The notes beneath the pieces were generated by a model. It did no database searches. It worked only from the letters and a program-made list of their open reading frames with translations, and was not told where the DNA came from. Below, in pieces: positions 50,696 to 59,997 of a DNA stretch of 64,000 nucleotides. The stretch spans positions 46,670-110,669 of the forward strand of contig JACKMP010000009.1 in the NCBI GenBank assembly GCA_024235315.1, read 5' to 3'. Source of the DNA: Chromatiaceae bacterium. Lineage in GTDB: Bacteria > Pseudomonadota > Gammaproteobacteria > Chromatiales > Chromatiaceae. Both the position numbers and the translations under genes were made by a program. The stretch's first letter is position 1. Every line of letters begins with the position of its first letter.

Positions 50696-52188
50696 ACTTG
50701 ATACAGGGACCGGCACACTGGCCGGCCGCGGCACAGCTGCTGCTGGCCTTTGTCGCCGGCGCCCTCTGCGTTCTTGCTTTTGCCCCTTTCGGGTTCGGGC
50801 TGCTCGCGCTGCCGGGGCTGGCGCTGCTGTTCCACCTGTGGCGCCATCCGGCACGCCGCGGCCTCAACACCTGGACAGGATACGCCTTCGGCCTCGGCCT
50901 GATGGGTTTCGGGGTGTTCTGGATCCGCATCAGCATCGCCCAGTTCGGCGGCGTGCCGCTGGCGCTGGCACTGGCGATCACGGTGCTGTTCGTGCTGGCG
51001 ATGGCGGTATTCTTCGCGCTGGCCGGCTGGTTGGGGGAGCGCCTGCGTCCACGCGCAGGCACGATGTGGCCGTTCCTGGTCCTGCCGGCGTCGTGGGTCC
51101 TGGTCGAGTGGCTGCGCGGCTGGTTGTTCAGCGGCTTTCCCTGGCTTTCGTTCGGCTACAGCCAGATCGACCTGCCGCTGGCCGGCTACGGCCCGGTGCT
51201 CGGGGTCTATGGTATCGGCCTGTTGGTGGCGGTCTCGGCCGGTATCCTCAGCCAGTCACCGCGGCCGCTGCCGGTGGCGATCTTGCTGGCGATCTGGGCC
51301 GCCGGGGCCGGCCTGCAGCAGGTCGAGTGGACGCGGCCCGCGGCAGCGCCAATCCGGGTCAGCCTGCTGCAGGGGAATATCCCACAGGACCAGAAATGGC
51401 GGCGCTCGATGCGCGGTCCATCACTTCAGCTGTATCTGGATATGACCGCCTCGGTGCCCGACAGCCGGCTCGTTATCTGGCCCGAGACCGCAGTCCCCGC
51501 GTTTGCGGCCGAGGTCGAAACCAGCCTGCTGGCACCCCTGGATGCGCTGCTGCGGGAGCAGGGCCGGGACGTGCTGTTGGGTATCGTCGACGGCAGCGAA
51601 TCCGGTGACTACTACAACGCGATGCTGAGCCTGGGCGCCAGTGGCCGCGACCACTATTACAAACGCCACCTGGTGCCGTTTGGTGAATACCTGCCGTTCG
51701 ATGCCTGGACGCGGCCGCTGCTGGATTTTCTGCAGATCCCGATGTCCGATTTCTCGCCCGGCGGTGACGGCAGGCCGCTGCTGACGCTGGCCGGACAGCC
51801 GGTCGGGGTCGACATCTGTTACGAGGATGCATACGGCGCAGAGGTCGCACGTGCGCTGCCGGAGGCGACCCTGCTGGTCAATGCCAGCAACGATGCCTGG
51901 TTCGGCGATTCGCTCGCACCGCACCAGCACCTGGAGATCGCACGAATGCGCGCGCTGGAGACCGGCCGCTACCTGCTGCGCGCCACCAACACCGGCGTAT
52001 CGGCGATCATCGATGCACAAGGCCGGCTGCGTGGCCTGTCGCCCCAGTTCGAGCGGGCGATCCTCAGCGACGACGTGGTGCCATTGCGCGGGACCACGCC
52101 GTTCGTGCTTTGGGGCAATGCTGCTGTGGTGGTTCTGGCCGGCCTGATGCTGCTGCCGGCACTGCGCCGTCAGCGTGCCGGCGCCTGA
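50692..52188 (+). CDS. lnt: apolipoprotein N-acyltransferase Lnt
   Basis: A 498-residue inner-membrane enzyme that adds the third acyl chain to lipoproteins. About six N-terminal helices (residues 10-215) precede a periplasmic nitrilase domain with the catalytic triad Glu (VIWPETAVPAF), Lys (YYKRHLVPFGEYLPF) and Cys (GVDICYEDAYG). A last helix is near 475. GTG start overlaps corC. The window encodes several lipoproteins it would mature. Confidence 0.96.
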   Translation: MNLIQGPAHWPAAAQLLLAFVAGALCVLAFAPFGFGLLALPGLALLFHLWRHPARRGLNTWTGYAFGLGLMGFGVFWIRISIAQFGGVPLALALAITVLFVLAMAVFFALAGWLGERLRPRAGTMWPFLVLPASWVLVEWLRGWLFSGFPWLSFGYSQIDLPLAGYGPVLGVYGIGLLVAVSAGILSQSPRPLPVAILLAIWAAGAGLQQVEWTRPAAAPIRVSLLQGNIPQDQKWRRSMRGPSLQLYLDMTASVPDSRLVIWPETAVPAFAAEVETSLLAPLDALLREQGRDVLLGIVDGSESGDYYNAMLSLGASGRDHYYKRHLVPFGEYLPFDAWTRPLLDFLQIPMSDFSPGGDGRPLLTLAGQPVGVDICYEDAYGAEVARALPEATLLVNASNDAWFGDSLAPHQHLEIARMRALETGRYLLRATNTGVSAIIDAQGRLRGLSPQFERAILSDDVVPLRGTTPFVLWGNAAVVVLAGLMLLPALRRQRAGA

Positions 52189-52418
52189 GCCTGCCCCCTG
52201 CCCAGCAGTTCATCGATGCGCTGCTGTTCGAGGTTTCGTTGCTCGACATCGTGTTTGGCAGCCTCGGCCTGTTGCAGCGCTTCGAGGTAGACGTTGGAGA
52301 CCGGCTCCGTGGTGCGCGGCGGTGCCGGTGGGCTGTCACAGCCCGCCAGCAACAAGGCGGCAGAAAGGGCCAGTGTCAGGCTGGGCAGCACCGAAGGCAT
52401 TCGATACAGTGGATTCAT
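52170..52418 (-). CDS. small lipoprotein, convergent with lnt
   Basis: An 82-residue lipoprotein with signal peptide and lipobox LLLAGC. After the Cys, a Pro-rich linker leads to a short helical part rich in Gln and Glu (LEALQQAEAAKHDVEQRNLE) that is probably a coiled coil. The stop codon side overlaps the end of lnt by 19 bases on the other strand. ATG at 52418 or 52400 (six codons later). No known family. Confidence 0.6.
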   Translation of the reverse strand: MNPLYRMPSVLPSLTLALSAALLLAGCDSPPAPPRTTEPVSNVYLEALQQAEAAKHDVEQRNLEQQRIDELLGRGQAQAPAR

Positions 52419-52514
52419 GTTGCTGAGCTTAGACTGTCGTGGCGATTTCGCTGTGCTGCAGTTAACGTTCGCCGCATCCACGCATCAATCAACCCTATCA
52501 GGAGTTTTCTTGCG

Positions 52515-52901
52515 ATGAGTCGGGAAATCATCAGAACAGACCAGGCGCCGCAGGCGATCGGAACCTATTCGCAGGCGGTCAAAGTCGGCACGACCGTGTA
52601 CCTGTCAGGACAGATTGCACTGGACCCGCAGACCATGAGCATGATCGAGGGTGACACAGAGGCGGAGATCCGCCGTGTGTTCGACAACCTGCAGGCGGTG
52701 GCGCGTGCGGCCGGCGGCAGCCTCGGCGATATGGTGAAGCTGAATGTGTTTCTCGTCGACCTCGCCAATTTCGCGCTGGTGAACCAGATCATGGCGGAAT
52801 ACTTCGACCAGCCCTATCCGGCGAGGGCAGCCCTGGGTGTGGCGTCGCTGCCGCGCAATGCCAGTGTCGAGATGGATGGTGTCCTCGAACTCGAACGCTG
52901 A
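52515..52901 (+). CDS. ridA: RidA enamine/imine deaminase
   Basis: A 128-residue member of the YjgF/RidA family, hydrolysing reactive 2-aminoacrylate and similar enamines from amino acid breakdown. The catalytic Arg lies in PARAALGVASLPRNASVEMD, and YSQAVKVGTTVYLSGQ is the substrate pocket of the family. The start at 52515 follows AGGAG. It overlaps the downstream kinase gene by 26 bases. Confidence 0.95.
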   Translation: MSREIIRTDQAPQAIGTYSQAVKVGTTVYLSGQIALDPQTMSMIEGDTEAEIRRVFDNLQAVARAAGGSLGDMVKLNVFLVDLANFALVNQIMAEYFDQPYPARAALGVASLPRNASVEMDGVLELER

Positions 52902-54723
52902 TCGGCCGGTGTGGCGGCTGCCATCCGGGCTCGGCTGGTGGCTGTTGGCCGGGCTGATATTGGCTCTGTCCTGGTATGTTGGCACTGTCCAGCGCGATTC
53001 GCTGTTGGCACAGCTTGAGGTGGATGGCCGCCAACAGCTGGACCTTTACGTCTCGCACCTCGCCGGCCAGCTGGACGAATATGACTTTTTGCCGGCGTTG
53101 CTGGCTGACGACGATCGGCTGCATGCGTTGCTGGAATCGCCGCAGGACGCCGCCCTGCAGGACCAGGCGAACCGCTTCCTGGAACACGTCAACGCGATAG
53201 CCGGTTCCCTCGATGTCTATCTGATGGATGCCCATGGGGTGACGCTGGCCGCCAGCAACTGGCAGCAGGCGCTGACCTTCGTCGGCCGCAATTTCGGATT
53301 CCGGCCGTATTTCATCGAGGCGATGCAGGGCAGGGCAGGCCGCTACTACGCACTCGGTACGACCTCCGGGCGGCGGGGCTATTACTTTTCCTATCCGGTC
53401 GGCGGTGATTCGTCGCCGCTTGGCGTGGTCGTCGTGAAGATCGAAATCGATACGCTGGAAAACGCGTGGCGAAGCCAGGATTCGGAGCTGGTGGTAACCG
53501 ACCCGGACGGCGTGATCTTCATCTCGACCCGGCCGCAATGGCGTTACCGGGCCCTGCAACCGCTGCGCGCCGAGGTGGTCGAGCGTATCCGTGCTTCGCG
53601 GCGTTATCCGGATGCCGAGCTGACTGCGGTGTTCGGCCTGCAGGGAAAGGCGCTGGCTTCGGGTGCGCAAATCCTCCTGGGTGCGGGATCGGATGATGCC
53701 GGTTACATCAGCCTGGCGACCGACATGCCGGAGGCCGGCTGGCGGGTGCAGCTGCTGATGTCGCAAAAGGTGGTGAATCCGCAGATATGGCAGTCGCGCC
53801 TGTTTGCGATGAGCCTGATGCTGCTGCTGGCGATCGCCGGCTGGCTGTTTGCACAACGCAGCCGGCGCCGGCACGAGCGCGAACTCGAAAAGCGCCAGGC
53901 GATGCAGGAGGCGCTGGACGAACTCGAAGGACGGGTCAGTCGGCGCACCCTCGACCTCACGGAGGCCAACCGTCTGCTGCGCCAGGAAATCGAGCGGCAC
54001 GAACAGACCCGCGATGAATTGATCCAGGCGGCCAAGCTGGCGGCCCTTGGCCAGATGTCGGCAGGCATCAACCACGAACTGAACCAGCCGCTCGCGGCGA
54101 TGCGCACCTATGCAGACAACGCCCGCACCTACCTGGCGCGCGAAAATCTCGAGCAGGCCGCATGGAATCTGCAGCAGATCAGTGAATTGACCGGGCGCAT
54201 GGCGCAGATCAGCGGTCAGCTCAAGGTCTTTTCACGCAAGTCCAGCGGACAGCGCATGCGGGTCTCGTTGCGTGCCTGTCTGGACGGTGCCTTGCGCATC
54301 CTGCGCAGCCGCATCGAGCAGGCAGATGCTGAACTGGTGACCGACCTGCCGCCGCAGGACCTGTTCCTGCTGGCGGACATGGTGCAGCTGGAGCAGGTAT
54401 TGGTGAATCTGATCGGTAACGCCTGCGACGTATTGGTGAATCAGCCGCACCGGCGTATCGAGGTCAGCGCGCGGTCACGCGGACCTGTCGTCGTGCTCCA
54501 GGTGCACGACTCCGGTCCCGGCATCCCGCAGCAGAACCTCGAAAAGGTGTTCGATCCATTCTTTACCACCACCGAGAACGGCCTGGGGCTCGGTCTGTCG
54601 ATCTCCTATACGATCGCGCAGCGACTCGGGGGCTCGCTGACCGCGGGCAATGCGAGCTCAGGCGGTGCTGTGTTCAACCTGACGCTGGCCGCCTGGCCCG
54701 AGAGCGCGGCGGCCGGCGGGTGA
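52876..54723 (+). CDS. dctB: DctB-like C4-dicarboxylate sensor kinase
   Basis: A 615-residue membrane kinase: helix near 23-40, a periplasmic double-Cache sensor (about 45-300; RNFGFRPYFIEAMQGRAGRY is typical of DctB), second helix near 305-325, a coiled coil, HisKA with INHELNQPLAAMRTYADNA, and an ATPase domain with NLIGNACDVLVNQ, DSGPGIP and GLGLGLSISYTIA. The DctB sensor binds succinate, fumarate or malate. The partner dctD is 584 bases downstream, separated by a gene on the other strand. No dctA or TRAP transporter gene is in the window. The start overlaps ridA by 26 bases. Confidence 0.92.
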   Translation: MVSSNSNADRPVWRLPSGLGWWLLAGLILALSWYVGTVQRDSLLAQLEVDGRQQLDLYVSHLAGQLDEYDFLPALLADDDRLHALLESPQDAALQDQANRFLEHVNAIAGSLDVYLMDAHGVTLAASNWQQALTFVGRNFGFRPYFIEAMQGRAGRYYALGTTSGRRGYYFSYPVGGDSSPLGVVVVKIEIDTLENAWRSQDSELVVTDPDGVIFISTRPQWRYRALQPLRAEVVERIRASRRYPDAELTAVFGLQGKALASGAQILLGAGSDDAGYISLATDMPEAGWRVQLLMSQKVVNPQIWQSRLFAMSLMLLLAIAGWLFAQRSRRRHERELEKRQAMQEALDELEGRVSRRTLDLTEANRLLRQEIERHEQTRDELIQAAKLAALGQMSAGINHELNQPLAAMRTYADNARTYLARENLEQAAWNLQQISELTGRMAQISGQLKVFSRKSSGQRMRVSLRACLDGALRILRSRIEQADAELVTDLPPQDLFLLADMVQLEQVLVNLIGNACDVLVNQPHRRIEVSARSRGPVVVLQVHDSGPGIPQQNLEKVFDPFFTTTENGLGLGLSISYTIAQRLGGSLTAGNASSGGAVFNLTLAAWPESAAAGG

Positions 54724-54744
54724 GACCGGATCGGACGCGGCGCC

Positions 54745-55149
54745 TTACTGGGCGCCGATCTTCTGCATCAGGCCGAAGCTCTTCACGAACGGCCCCGCCA
54801 TGCGCGGGTCTTTGATCATGGCCTTGAAGTCGCCCTTCTTGAATTTGAGCTTGCCCATGGCGAAGGCAGTGCCCATACCGGCCATGCCGAGGCCTTTTTC
54901 GACCCATTTCATCCAGTCGTCACGCGATGCGCGCATGTCCCAGTCCGGGTCTTCGTTCGCATAGTCGCCGGCGCGTACGCATTCACCGTTTTCCACCACG
55001 AACACGCCACGCGGCTGGTCTTCGTCCTTGAACCCGCAGGTGATCACGGAGTTGAAGCCGATCTCGGCGAGCCGGTCGCGTACCTCGGGTTCGGCATTCC
55101 ACGCGTCCTTGAGCTGGTTCATCCATTCGTCGGAAAACAACTGGGCCAT
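54745..55149 (-). CDS. SCP2 sterol-binding-domain protein
   Basis: A 134-residue cytosolic protein of the SCP2 fold: FSDEWMNQLKDAWNAEPEVR at the start and KLKFKKGDFKAMIKDPRMAG at the end, which forms the C-terminal lid helices. Binds hydrophobic ligands such as lipids in a pocket. It is transcribed opposite to the dctB and dctD genes that flank it, so it probably has no direct part in that pathway. Start at 55149 follows AGGAGAT. Confidence 0.88.
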   Translation of the reverse strand: MAQLFSDEWMNQLKDAWNAEPEVRDRLAEIGFNSVITCGFKDEDQPRGVFVVENGECVRAGDYANEDPDWDMRASRDDWMKWVEKGLGMAGMGTAFAMGKLKFKKGDFKAMIKDPRMAGPFVKSFGLMQKIGAQ

Positions 55150-55307
55150 GTCTTATCTCCTGTAGGGTGGGTTGACGCATTCTGGCGTGCCTGTAAGAAC
55201 TAAACCAGTGGGACATGCCCGTCAACGGTGGGCTCATCGAGACGATTTGTCCCATGTCAATGGTGCGTGGGGATGCTTCACCGCCGCGGGCGCAGTAAGC
55301 TCGCGCC

Positions 55308-56669
55308 ATGAACAACACTGTCTTGCCGCCTGTCATGCTGATCGACGACGAGGAGCATATCCGCGTCGCGGCATCACAGGCACTGGAACTGGCGGGTTAC
55401 CGGGTGCACGCCTTCGAGCGTGCCGAAAAGGCGCTCGAGGTGCTGGGCACCGACTGGCCGGGTGCGGTGATCAGCGACATCCGAATGCCGGGGCTCAGCG
55501 GTATGCAGTTCCTGCAGCGTGCGCGCGAGATCGACCCCGACCTGCCTGTCATCCTGATCACCGGGCACGGCGACGTCAGTATGGCGGTCGAGGCGATGCG
55601 TGCCGGTGCCTACGACTTCATCGAGAAGCCGTTTGCGGTCGAGGACCTGGTCGACACCGTGGGCCGCGCACTCGACAAGCGCGCACTGACGATGGAAAAC
55701 CGGCGCCTGAAGAACGAACTCGCGGTACAGAGCAAGCCCGGGCCCCGGATCATCGGCGACACGCCGGCGATGCAGCGCCTGCGCCTGACGATCGGCCAGA
55801 TCGCCGATTCCGGCGCCGACGTGCTGGTCAACGGCGAGACAGGTACCGGCAAGGAGCTGGTGGCGCGTGCGCTGCACGAGAACAGCCGCCGGCGTGAGCA
55901 CAATTTTGTCGCCGTGAACTGCGGCGCAGTGCCCGACACCCTGATCGAGAGCGAGCTGTTCGGTCACGAGGCGGGTGCGTTCACCGATGCGCGATCGCGT
56001 CGCATCGGCAAGTTCGAACACGCCAATGGCGGCACCCTGTTTCTCGACGAGATCGAGAGCATGCCGGCACAGGTGCAGGTGCATCTGCTGCGCGTGCTGC
56101 AGGAGCGGGTGATCGAGCGCCTGGGCTCGAACGAGCTGATACCGCTCGACCTGTGCGTGGTCGCCGCGACCAAGGTCGACCTGCGCGAGGCCGCCAGTCG
56201 CGGCGAGTTCCGCGAAGACCTCTACTACCGCCTGAGCGTGGTGATGATCGACATCCCACCCCTGCGTGAGCGCCGCGAGGACATCGCGTTGCTGTTCCAG
56301 CATTTTGTGCTGGTGGCTGGCGCGCGTTATCAGCGCGAGCCGCCGCCGCCGCGGCCGGACCAGCTGCGTCGCCTGATGATGGCCGACTGGCCGGGCAATG
56401 TCCGTGAGCTGCGCAATGCGGCCGAGCGCTACGTGTTGCTCGGCGAGTCCTGTGGCTACGATATCGAGCGCATGGTGGACGGCAATACCGACCGCCCGGC
56501 GATGACGTTGCCCGAACAGGTCGACTGCTTCGAGCGTGCGCTGATCGAGCAGCAGCTCAAGGCCAGCAACGGCAGCATCAAGAACACGATGGCGGCACTC
56601 GGCCTGCCGCGCAAGACACTGTACGACAAGATGAAAAAATACGGGCTCGAGCGTGACGACTACAAATAG
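55308..56669 (+). CDS. dctD: DctD-like sigma-54-dependent response regulator
   Basis: A 453-residue NtrC-type regulator: receiver domain with Asp57 (VISDIRMPGLSG), AAA+ domain with Walker A GETGTGKE and FLDEIES, and a Fis-type helix-turn-helix (NTMAALGLPRKTLYDKMKKY). The sigma-54 contact loop reads GAFTDA (223-228) instead of GAFTGA. Its kinase is the DctB encoded upstream; its usual target is a dicarboxylate transporter gene, not found here. The GIGKFEHANGG-type segment is specific for DctD. Confidence 0.93.
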   Translation: MNNTVLPPVMLIDDEEHIRVAASQALELAGYRVHAFERAEKALEVLGTDWPGAVISDIRMPGLSGMQFLQRAREIDPDLPVILITGHGDVSMAVEAMRAGAYDFIEKPFAVEDLVDTVGRALDKRALTMENRRLKNELAVQSKPGPRIIGDTPAMQRLRLTIGQIADSGADVLVNGETGTGKELVARALHENSRRREHNFVAVNCGAVPDTLIESELFGHEAGAFTDARSRRIGKFEHANGGTLFLDEIESMPAQVQVHLLRVLQERVIERLGSNELIPLDLCVVAATKVDLREAASRGEFREDLYYRLSVVMIDIPPLRERREDIALLFQHFVLVAGARYQREPPPPRPDQLRRLMMADWPGNVRELRNAAERYVLLGESCGYDIERMVDGNTDRPAMTLPEQVDCFERALIEQQLKASNGSIKNTMAALGLPRKTLYDKMKKYGLERDDYK

Positions 56670-56714
56670 TCCCGCGTCGTGGACTCTGCGACCGACCGGG
56701 GGCCGCGGGCCGAT

Positions 56715-56880
56715 TCACTGCGCCAGGCGGCGCAGGATGATCGCGGTCAGCTCGCCCCGGCCAATCGGGGCGTAGCGAGCGGATCCGGCGCGCTGCTTCG
56801 TCGCCGCTGGGGCCAGGTATATGGATATCCACCAGTACCGAATTGAACGCCGGCGCGCCGTCCCTGGCCGATGACGCGAC
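56715..56880 (-). pseudogene. relic of a response-regulator receiver domain
   Basis: In one minus-strand frame is FNSVLVDIHIPGPSGDEAAR, the beta-3/Asp/loop segment of a receiver domain with the phospho-Asp (DIHIPGPSG). In another frame, shortly downstream, comes APIGRGELTAIILRRLAQ and a stop, matching the KPI-helix at the end of such domains. About 40 residues between are missing and the frame has shifted. The in-frame stop just upstream removes the start. It looks like the tail of a lost hybrid kinase or regulator. Confidence 0.6.
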
Positions 56881-56909
56881 AGTCCGGCGTCAACCTGCCG
56901 CCGTTGTGC

Positions 56910-58319
56910 TCAGACCGCCTCTTTCCATTCGACCCCGGTGTCGACGCAGTGGTGGGATGGCGGTGCCGGTTGCGGGGTTTTCATCGTCACCAGTTCCTCG
57001 GCGCTGATCGGGTGGATCGCGATGGTGTTGTCGAAGTCCGCCTTGGTTGCCCCCATCTGCACCGCAACGGCGAAGCCCTGCATCATCTCCTCGACGTTGT
57101 CGCCGATCAGGTGAATACCGACGATACGTTCGTCGTCGCCGCTGCAGACCAGTTTCATCGCGGTGGTGACGCCATGTGCTGACAGCGCATGGCGCATCGG
57201 CGTGAAGTCGGTCTGGTATACCGTGACCTTGTGCTGCCGCTCGCGCGCCTGGCGTTCGGTCAGGCCGACCGTGGCGACCGGCGGGTGGGAAAACACCGCG
57301 CTGGGGATGTTGCGGTAGTCGACCCTGCTGTCCGCCTGTCCTCCAAACAAACGTGCGGCCAGGCGTCGACCAGCGGCGATTGCGACCGGTGTCAGTGCGG
57401 CACGCCCTGTGATGTCGCCGATGGCGTAGATGCCGGGCACGTTGGTGTTCTGGTACCCGTCGGTCGGCACGATACCGTTTGCGCGGACCTCGACGCCGGC
57501 CCTTTCCAGTGCCAGCCCGCGGGTGTTCGGTGCGCGACCGACCGCCCAGATCACGCTGTCGAAGCCATCCAGGCGCTCGCCGTTGTTGGCATCCACAGCG
57601 ATACCGGCGCCGGTTTTTGCCAGGCCGGCCACCTGGAAGCCCATATGCAGCGCGATACCCTGTTTGTGCATCTCGTCCATCAGCACATCGCTGATCATGC
57701 CGTCGAAGGCCTCCAGCACACGCGCCTCGAGGGCCACCAGGCTGACCTCGGAGCCGAGGGCGCGCAGCACCCCGGCCAGTTCGACGCCGATGTAGCCGGC
57801 GCCGATGATTGCGACCCTGCGCGGCTGTTCGGCCAGTGCGAAAAAGCCATCCGAGGTAATGCCCAGGTCGGCGCCCGGCACGCGCGGCACGATCGGGTGA
57901 CCGCCAGTGGCGATCACGATGTGCCCGGCGCTGTAGTGCTGACCGTCGACCTCGACCGTGCGCGCATCCACGAAACGTGCGCTGCCGTCGATCCGGGTGA
58001 TGCCGCTGTCGGCCACGTAACCGTCCCAATACCGGTTGATGTTGGTGATGTAGTCGTTGCGGCCGCTGACCAGCTTCTGCCAGTCGGTGACCCCGCGCTG
58101 CGCCGGGATTCCGAAGTCGCTCGCGGCATCGACGGCATGCGCCAGGTTGGCCGCATACCACATCACCTTCTTCGGCACACAGCCGGTGTTTACGCAGGTT
58201 CCGCCCATCTTTGCTGGCTCGATCACCGCGACGCGCCTGCCATACTGTGCCGCCTTCTCGGCCACGGCCAGGCCGCCACTGCCGCCACCGATGGCGATCA
58301 GGTCGAAATGTGTGTTCAT
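56910..58319 (-). CDS. gor: glutathione reductase
   Basis: A 469-residue FAD disulfide reductase that keeps glutathione reduced with NADPH. FAD motif GGGSGGLAVAEKAAQ; redox-active Cys42 and Cys47 in GGTCVNTGCVPKK; NADPH motif IIGAGYIGVELAGVL; second FAD motif IYAIGDIT; C-terminal catalytic His in IAIHPISAEEL. The ATG at 58319 gives the normal start. The upstream gene is a peroxiredoxin-glutaredoxin fusion that consumes glutathione, so the two work as a peroxide-reducing pair. Two inverted hairpin repeats separate them. Confidence 0.93.
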   Translation of the reverse strand: MNTHFDLIAIGGGSGGLAVAEKAAQYGRRVAVIEPAKMGGTCVNTGCVPKKVMWYAANLAHAVDAASDFGIPAQRGVTDWQKLVSGRNDYITNINRYWDGYVADSGITRIDGSARFVDARTVEVDGQHYSAGHIVIATGGHPIVPRVPGADLGITSDGFFALAEQPRRVAIIGAGYIGVELAGVLRALGSEVSLVALEARVLEAFDGMISDVLMDEMHKQGIALHMGFQVAGLAKTGAGIAVDANNGERLDGFDSVIWAVGRAPNTRGLALERAGVEVRANGIVPTDGYQNTNVPGIYAIGDITGRAALTPVAIAAGRRLAARLFGGQADSRVDYRNIPSAVFSHPPVATVGLTERQARERQHKVTVYQTDFTPMRHALSAHGVTTAMKLVCSGDDERIVGIHLIGDNVEEMMQGFAVAVQMGATKADFDNTIAIHPISAEELVTMKTPQPAPPSHHCVDTGVEWKEAV

Positions 58320-58347
58320 GGTCTTGCTCCCGAATCTGATTGCTCGT

Positions 58348-58386
58348 CCCCTCACCCCGGCCCTCTCCCCCGGCCGGGGGAGAGGG
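58348..58386 (+). repeat. intergenic hairpin repeat, copy E
   Basis: CCCTCACCCC, two bases, CCCTCTCCCCC, loop, GGGGGAGAGGG: same element as at 15289, forward. It lies upstream of the gor start. Confidence 0.85.
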
Positions 58387-58393
58387 AGCTATT

Positions 58394-58425
58394 CCCTCTC
58401 CTCGCAGGAGAGGGTCAGGGTGAGG
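58394..58425 (-). repeat. intergenic hairpin repeat, copy F (inverted)
   Basis: CCCTCTCC, loop, GGAGAGGG, two bases, AGGGTGAGG, the element in reverse, only 7 bases from copy E. The pair can fold into one long stem between the two peroxide-defence genes. Confidence 0.8.
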
Positions 58426-58440
58426 TGATCCAACCGGCCC

Positions 58441-59193
<753 letters not shown>

Positions 59194-59261
59194 GTTGTTG
59201 ACTCCTGGTCGAAAGTTGCTGTCAGTGGGTGCAGTATCTGCAATGCAAGACGATTGGTAAA

Positions 59262-59298
59262 ATTGTTTGTAACTACACGCATGATAGTGACAGGCTAT
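59262..59298. promoter_or_regulatory. candidate OxyR site between the Prx-Grx and IalB genes
   Basis: ATTG, CTAC, ATAG, CTAT separated by exactly seven bases each: 14 of 16 bases of the OxyR consensus ATAG-N7-CTAT-N7-ATAG-N7-CTAT. Lies 69-105 bases upstream of the peroxiredoxin start, where an activator would contact RNA polymerase. Confidence 0.65.
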
Positions 59299-59459
59299 GT
59301 ATGTGGCCGCGTTCGGCGGCCTTGGCCGGCGTCTTCACACGACCCGGAAACACCGCATCGGTGGAGCCACGGGAACCGGTCACCAACTGGCGCTGTCTTT
59401 CTTGCGGGCGCGGTTTACCGGTAGACTGCACAATCACTTCTCTGAACATGGATTGCACG

Positions 59460-59963
59460 ATGCGAAAAATTCTCCCCACTTTCCTCCTGACTCTGGTCGG
59501 CGTATTCGCTGCCAACGGCGTCATCGCCGAGGACGCGAAGATTCCGACCTATGGCGACTGGGGGTACAAGTGTGAAAAGGCGCCGGAGGGCGACGAGGAA
59601 CTGTGTTACGTGTTCCAGAACGTCACCAAGAAGGACAGCGGTCAGCTGGTGCTCGGCGCGCGCATCGCCTATCGCCCGGGCCAGGGTGACCCACTGATCG
59701 TCGTGACCGTGCCGCTGGGTTCGCTGCTGCCGCCGGGCGCGGCGCTGATGATGGACGGCGTCGAGCCGATCAAGCTGACATTCTTCCTGTGCGCTGCTGA
59801 GGGTTGCACGACCGTCGCCACGCCACTGAACCCGGACATGATTGCGGCGATGAAGAAGGGCGAGCAGGCAGTGGTGCGCGTGGCTGCACCGAACAAGCAG
59901 GTTGTTGGCCTGCCGCTTTCGCTCAACGGCCTCACCAAGGCACTCGACGCACTGAAGAAGTGA
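59460..59963 (+). CDS. IalB-family secreted protein
   Basis: A 167-residue protein with signal peptide ending GVIA, then TYGDWGYKCE and VTVPLGSLLPPGAALMMDG, the signature of the invasion-associated locus B family. Four cysteines could form two disulfides. The family is widespread in free-living proteobacteria; the name comes from Bartonella and does not imply virulence. The role is unknown, possibly envelope stress. ATG at 59460; another ATG four codons upstream is possible. Confidence 0.85.
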   Translation: MRKILPTFLLTLVGVFAANGVIAEDAKIPTYGDWGYKCEKAPEGDEELCYVFQNVTKKDSGQLVLGARIAYRPGQGDPLIVVTVPLGSLLPPGAALMMDGVEPIKLTFFLCAAEGCTTVATPLNPDMIAAMKKGEQAVVRVAAPNKQVVGLPLSLNGLTKALDALKK

Positions 59964-59997
59964 TCGCCGGCGTTCGCGGCCGGCCGCAGGGAATGGG

